DNA of 15,758 nt from NCBI GenBank assembly GCA_900551655.1, contig URWM01000009.1:1-15758 (forward strand), read 5' to 3'. The DNA is from an uncultured Collinsella sp. Its GTDB lineage: Bacteria > Actinomycetota > Coriobacteriia > Coriobacteriales > Coriobacteriaceae. The notes beneath the pieces are model-generated. The model did not search any database. It was not told the DNA's origin and worked only from the letters and a program-made list of their open reading frames with translations. Shown here piece by piece: positions 13,817 through 15,758 of the stretch (positions within the stretch are counted from its first letter, which is position 1; each line of letters begins with the position of its first letter). The position numbers and the translations under genes are program-made.

Positions 13817-14755
13817 ATGCCGACGTCGTTGACCGAACTTTTTTCGCCCGCCTGCCATTTGTGTCCACGCCGTTGCGGCGCGGCACGCGACGAGGGCGCG
13901 CGTGGCGTGTGCGGCGCCGACGACACGCTTAAGGTCGCCCGCGCGGCGCTCCATATGTGGGAGGAGCCGCCCATTTCGGGCGAGGCCGGCTCGGGCACGA
14001 TTTTCTTTAGCGGCTGTTCGCTCAAATGCGTCTACTGCCAAAACCACGAGATCTCGACGGGCAATTTCGGTCTTGAGATTTCGCCCGAGCGCTTGGTCGA
14101 GATTATGCTGGAGCTGCAGGACCAGGGCGCCAACAACATTAACCTGGTGACTGCGACGCATTATGCTCACCTGCTGCCGGCCGCGATTGCCGCAGCGCGG
14201 GAGCGCGGGCTGGACGTCCCGATCGTCTACAACACGAGCGGCTATGAGCGGGCGAGTGCCGTGGCTGCGCTCGGCGATTTGGTCGACGTGTGGCTTACCG
14301 ACTTTAAATATGCCGATGCGGCGCTTGCGCAGTCGCTTTCTCATATTATGGATTACCCGCGCGTGGCCGTGTCGGGCCTGGCACAGATGGCGCGCGAGAT
14401 CGAGCGCCGCGGGGGAGAGCTGGTGGACGAGGACGGGCTCATGAAGCGCGGCATCATCGTGCGTCATCTGGTGCTGCCGGGTCATGCAGACGATTCGTGT
14501 CGCGTGCTGGACCTGGTGTGGCAGACGGTGGGCGACGTGCCGATTTCGGTCATGAACCAGTACACGCCTAATGCGCTCATGCGCGAGCAGGGCGGCGATC
14601 TGGCACGCGCCGTGACGAGCGAGGAGTACGAGCAGGTGCTCGACCATGCCGACGACCTGGGCTTTACGACGATGTTCTGGCAAGAGGGCGGAGCGGTGGA
14701 CGAGAGCTTTACCCCGGCGTTCGACACCACCGGCGTCCTCACCAGCGCAAAGTAG
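13817..14755 (+). CDS. PflX-like radical SAM protein (COG1313 type)
   Basis: A 312-residue iron-sulfur protein related to pyruvate formate-lyase activating enzymes. The radical SAM cluster motif is C67-x3-C71-x2-C74 in FSGCSLKCVYCQNHEIS. A second set of cysteines lies at the N-terminus (C13, C16, C20 and C32 in CHLCPRRCG and GVCG) and is characteristic of the PflX branch, where it may bind another metal or cluster. LKVARAALHMWEEPPISGEAGSGTIFF between them is also a family hallmark. SAM cleavage chemistry is expected; the substrate is unknown for the family. The ATG at 13817 has GGAG 9 nt upstream; an in-frame TTG at 13802 overlaps that site. No glycyl-radical enzyme gene is adjacent. Confidence 0.88.
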   Translation: MPTSLTELFSPACHLCPRRCGAARDEGARGVCGADDTLKVARAALHMWEEPPISGEAGSGTIFFSGCSLKCVYCQNHEISTGNFGLEISPERLVEIMLELQDQGANNINLVTATHYAHLLPAAIAAARERGLDVPIVYNTSGYERASAVAALGDLVDVWLTDFKYADAALAQSLSHIMDYPRVAVSGLAQMAREIERRGGELVDEDGLMKRGIIVRHLVLPGHADDSCRVLDLVWQTVGDVPISVMNQYTPNALMREQGGDLARAVTSEEYEQVLDHADDLGFTTMFWQEGGAVDESFTPAFDTTGVLTSAK

Positions 14756-14763
14756 CGCGTTCG

Positions 14764-14845
14764 CCGATGATTTTTCTGGGACGGGGATTAAAAAATCATC
14801 GGGAGGATCGCTTGCTCGCAAGGTAGTCAAAATGGCCCCGTCCCA
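14764..14845. repeat. Hairpin whose loop matches a downstream strand
   Basis: A 12-bp perfect stem, CCGATGATTTTT (14764-14775) with AAAAATCATCGG (14791-14802), carries TGGGACGGGG (14777-14786) in its loop. Its exact complement CCCCGTCCCA lies at 14836-14845. The two pairings could form a pseudoknot or exclude each other. The element begins 8 nt after the radical SAM gene stop, so it may serve as that gene's 3' end, but no T-run follows. Confidence 0.6.
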
Positions 14846-14865
14846 AAAAGACTGGTTATTGGGCG

Positions 14866-14893
14866 TTGACAGTTGGCGAGCCGTAGGTAAAAT
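14866..14893 (+). promoter_or_regulatory. Promoter of tRNA-Ala
   Basis: A consensus -35 TTGACA (14866-14871) and a near-consensus -10 TAAAAT (14888-14893) with a 16-nt spacer end 13 nt before the tRNA. It is the strongest promoter match in the window, as expected for a stable-RNA gene. Confidence 0.75.
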
Positions 14894-14906
14894 ATCAACT
14901 TGTCCT

Positions 14907-14979
14907 GGGGACGTAGCTCAGTTGGGAGAGCGCTGCCGTCGCATGGCAGAGGCCGAGGGTTCGACTCCCTTCGTCTCCA
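14907..14979 (+). tRNA. tRNA-Ala (anticodon CGC)
   Basis: A complete cloverleaf of 73 nt. The acceptor stem is GGGGACG/CGTCTCC, the D arm GCTC/GAGC, the anticodon stem CTGCC/GGCAG with loop GTCGCAT (anticodon CGC, reading GCG), and the T arm GAGGG-TTCGACT-CCCTT, followed by discriminator A. The third acceptor pair is G-U, the alanine identity element recognised by AlaRS. The sequence after the discriminator is CCC, so the CCA end is not encoded and must be added enzymatically. The gene has its own promoter and terminator. Confidence 0.95.
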
Positions 14980-14993
14980 CCCTTGGATTTGAT

Positions 14994-15025
14994 AAGCCGC
15001 TGACATTGTGTCGGCGGCTTTTTTT
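14994..15025 (+). terminator. Rho-independent terminator after tRNA-Ala
   Basis: AAGCCGC-TGACA pairs with TGTCG-GCGGCTT around a 3-nt loop (one T-G apposition) and runs into seven T. It lies 14 nt after the tRNA and 20 nt before the next start codon, so the downstream gene needs its own promoter or readthrough. Confidence 0.9.
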
Positions 15026-15045
15026 AAAAAGAAAGGGGCTATACC

Positions 15046-15498
15046 ATGGCCGAGCTTGAGTCCCAACCACTGTCTGCCGAGGAGCGCGCCGAGTTGGAAG
15101 AGCTCCGCGCCGAGAAAGCTCGTCGCGAGGCCCAGGAAGAGACACGCCGCGAGCGTGAGGAGCTGGCCGCCCTGCGCGCCGAGCGCGAGAAGGCCGAGGA
15201 GGCCGCTGCGAAGGCTGCATCCGAGCCCGCGCCCGCGCCCAAGCCCTCCACCGCGAAGCCCGCGCCCACTGCACCCAAACCTCAGCCTAAAAAGGCCGCT
15301 CGTCCCAAGTCCGTCGAGCCCAAGCCGAGCCGTGACGAGATGACCTTTGCCCAGCGCATGGTCACCTCCAAGGAGCCTACGGGCGAGAACGAGATCCCTG
15401 GCATGGCGCCGGCTCAAAAAATCATCATTGTCCTTGCCCTCATCGCGTTTGTCATCTTTATGGGCTACACGATCCTGACCAGCATGGGCCTGCTCTAA
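15046..15498 (+). CDS. Coiled-coil, proline/alanine-rich protein with C-terminal membrane helix
   Basis: A 150-residue protein of no family I recognise. Residues about 8-60 are Glu/Arg/Ala-rich heptad-like sequence predicted to form a coiled coil. Residues about 60-98 are a Pro/Ala/Lys linker (APAPKPSTAKPAP). A short segment DEMTFAQRMVTSKEPTGENEIPGMAPAQ precedes a single hydrophobic helix IIIVLALIAFVIFMGYTIL near the C-terminus, ending MGLL. There is no signal peptide, so the coiled coil probably faces the cytoplasm, as in a tail-anchored protein. GAAAGGGG precedes the ATG by 7-8 nt. Coding bias is strong and GC-rich like its neighbours. A scaffold or envelope-tethering role is only a guess. 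Confidence 0.8.
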   Translation: MAELESQPLSAEERAELEELRAEKARREAQEETRREREELAALRAEREKAEEAAAKAASEPAPAPKPSTAKPAPTAPKPQPKKAARPKSVEPKPSRDEMTFAQRMVTSKEPTGENEIPGMAPAQKIIIVLALIAFVIFMGYTILTSMGLL

Positions 15499-15582
15499 CC
15501 GATTTGCATCGGGCGTCATGTCCGCATGCTCTGCTCTCGTCCAACCCTTAAATTCTGCACCACACATCCGAAAGGTCGCCCC
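15499..15582 (+). other. Short spacer before the NAPRTase gene
   Basis: A small hairpin CCGAT-TTGC-ATCGG (15499-15512) abuts the previous stop codon and lacks a T-run. No clear promoter is visible, so the coiled-coil gene and the following gene may be co-transcribed. Confidence 0.35.
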
Positions 15583-15735
15583 ATGGCTTTGACCGACATC
15601 TCGCATCCCACCGACATCGCAATGCTCACCGATCTGTACGAACTCACTATGGCCCAGGGCCTGTGGGAGAGCGGCAAGGCCAATGAGCAGGGTTGTTTTA
15701 CCGCGTTTTACCGCGACCATCCTTTTGGCAGCGCC
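15583..15735 (+). CDS. pncB: Nicotinate phosphoribosyltransferase, N-terminal 51 residues
   Basis: The start of an NAD-salvage enzyme that joins nicotinate and PRPP to form nicotinate mononucleotide. The visible part contains the family's N-terminal signature MLTDLYELTMAQGLWESG (residues 14-31) and CFTAFYRDHPFGSA. The ATG at 15583 follows GAAAGG at about 8 nt. An in-frame ATG at 15526 lacks a ribosome site. Genuine coding sequence stops at 15735. The open frame beyond it (residues LSLIHI) is translation of sequencing adapter, so the gene is cut by the contig end and is not naturally truncated. Confidence 0.88.
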
Positions 15736-15758
15736 CTGTCTCTTATACACATCTGACG
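15736..15758 (+). other. Illumina Nextera (Tn5 mosaic end) adapter, not genomic
   Basis: CTGTCTCTTATACACATCT (15736-15754) is the exact 19-bp Tn5 mosaic-end adapter sequence used in Nextera libraries. The final GACG matches the next bases of the read-2 adapter. This is untrimmed library sequence at the end of the assembly. Confidence 0.97.

Noticed and set aside
1..15735. A defence, toxin-antitoxin, phage or secondary-metabolite system
   Set aside because: Every supported gene fits housekeeping, transport, regulation or repair. No nuclease, reverse transcriptase, toxin pair, integrase or modular synthase was seen on either strand.

Overview
The window is a high-GC bacterial chromosome segment with rho-independent hairpins, AAGGAG-type ribosome binding sites and an Ala tRNA that does not encode CCA. 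The gene set (ATP-dependent PEP carboxykinase, LctP lactate permease, DegV, PflX-like radical SAM protein, WecA/TagO-type transferase) and the base composition suggest a Coriobacteriia gut actinobacterium, most like Collinsella. That assignment is from memory of the lineage and was not searched. The last 23 bases (15736-15758) are Illumina Nextera transposase adapter, so genomic sequence ends at 15735 and the window is probably the end of a draft contig.

Layout: 1-1054 (-) 5' part of a CPA1-type K+/Na+:H+ antiporter; 1308-2147 (+) PPP-type metallophosphatase; 2343-3917 (-) Wzx-like flippase, divergent from 4097-5668 (+) lactate permease, with a perfect 7-3-7 palindrome between them; 5671-5807 a cluster of five GGGGAC-core stem-loops; 5947-7617 (+) pckA; 7843-8562 (+) B3/4-domain protein behind a structured leader; 8715-9164 (+) MarR regulator followed by 9284-10138 (+) DegV; 10218-10538 (+) short MGMT-like protein; 10875-11924 (-) trpS; 12081-13280 (-) polyprenyl-P:GlcNAc-1-P transferase; 13520-13670 (-) a probable structured RNA of uncertain identity; 13817-14755 (+) PflX-like radical SAM protein; 14907-14979 (+) tRNA-Ala(CGC) with its own promoter and terminator; 15046-15498 (+) coiled-coil/proline-rich/one-TM protein; 15583-15735 (+) start of nicotinate phosphoribosyltransferase.

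Most genes look like single transcription units. There is a loose metabolic theme (lactate uptake, gluconeogenic PEPCK, NAD salvage) and two envelope polysaccharide genes (flippase and lipid-linked GlcNAc-1-P transferase), but no operon joins them. The most unusual content is between genes. Four copies of one palindrome (CCACCACAAAGG...CCTTTGTGGTGG) sit just after four genes, in both orientations, and a separate cluster of five small stem-loops has varying stems around a constant GGGGAC core. Both look like one superfamily of REP-like elements that double as transcription terminators. I found no defence system, CRISPR array, integrase, transposase gene or prophage, and I do not claim a new multi-gene system here.
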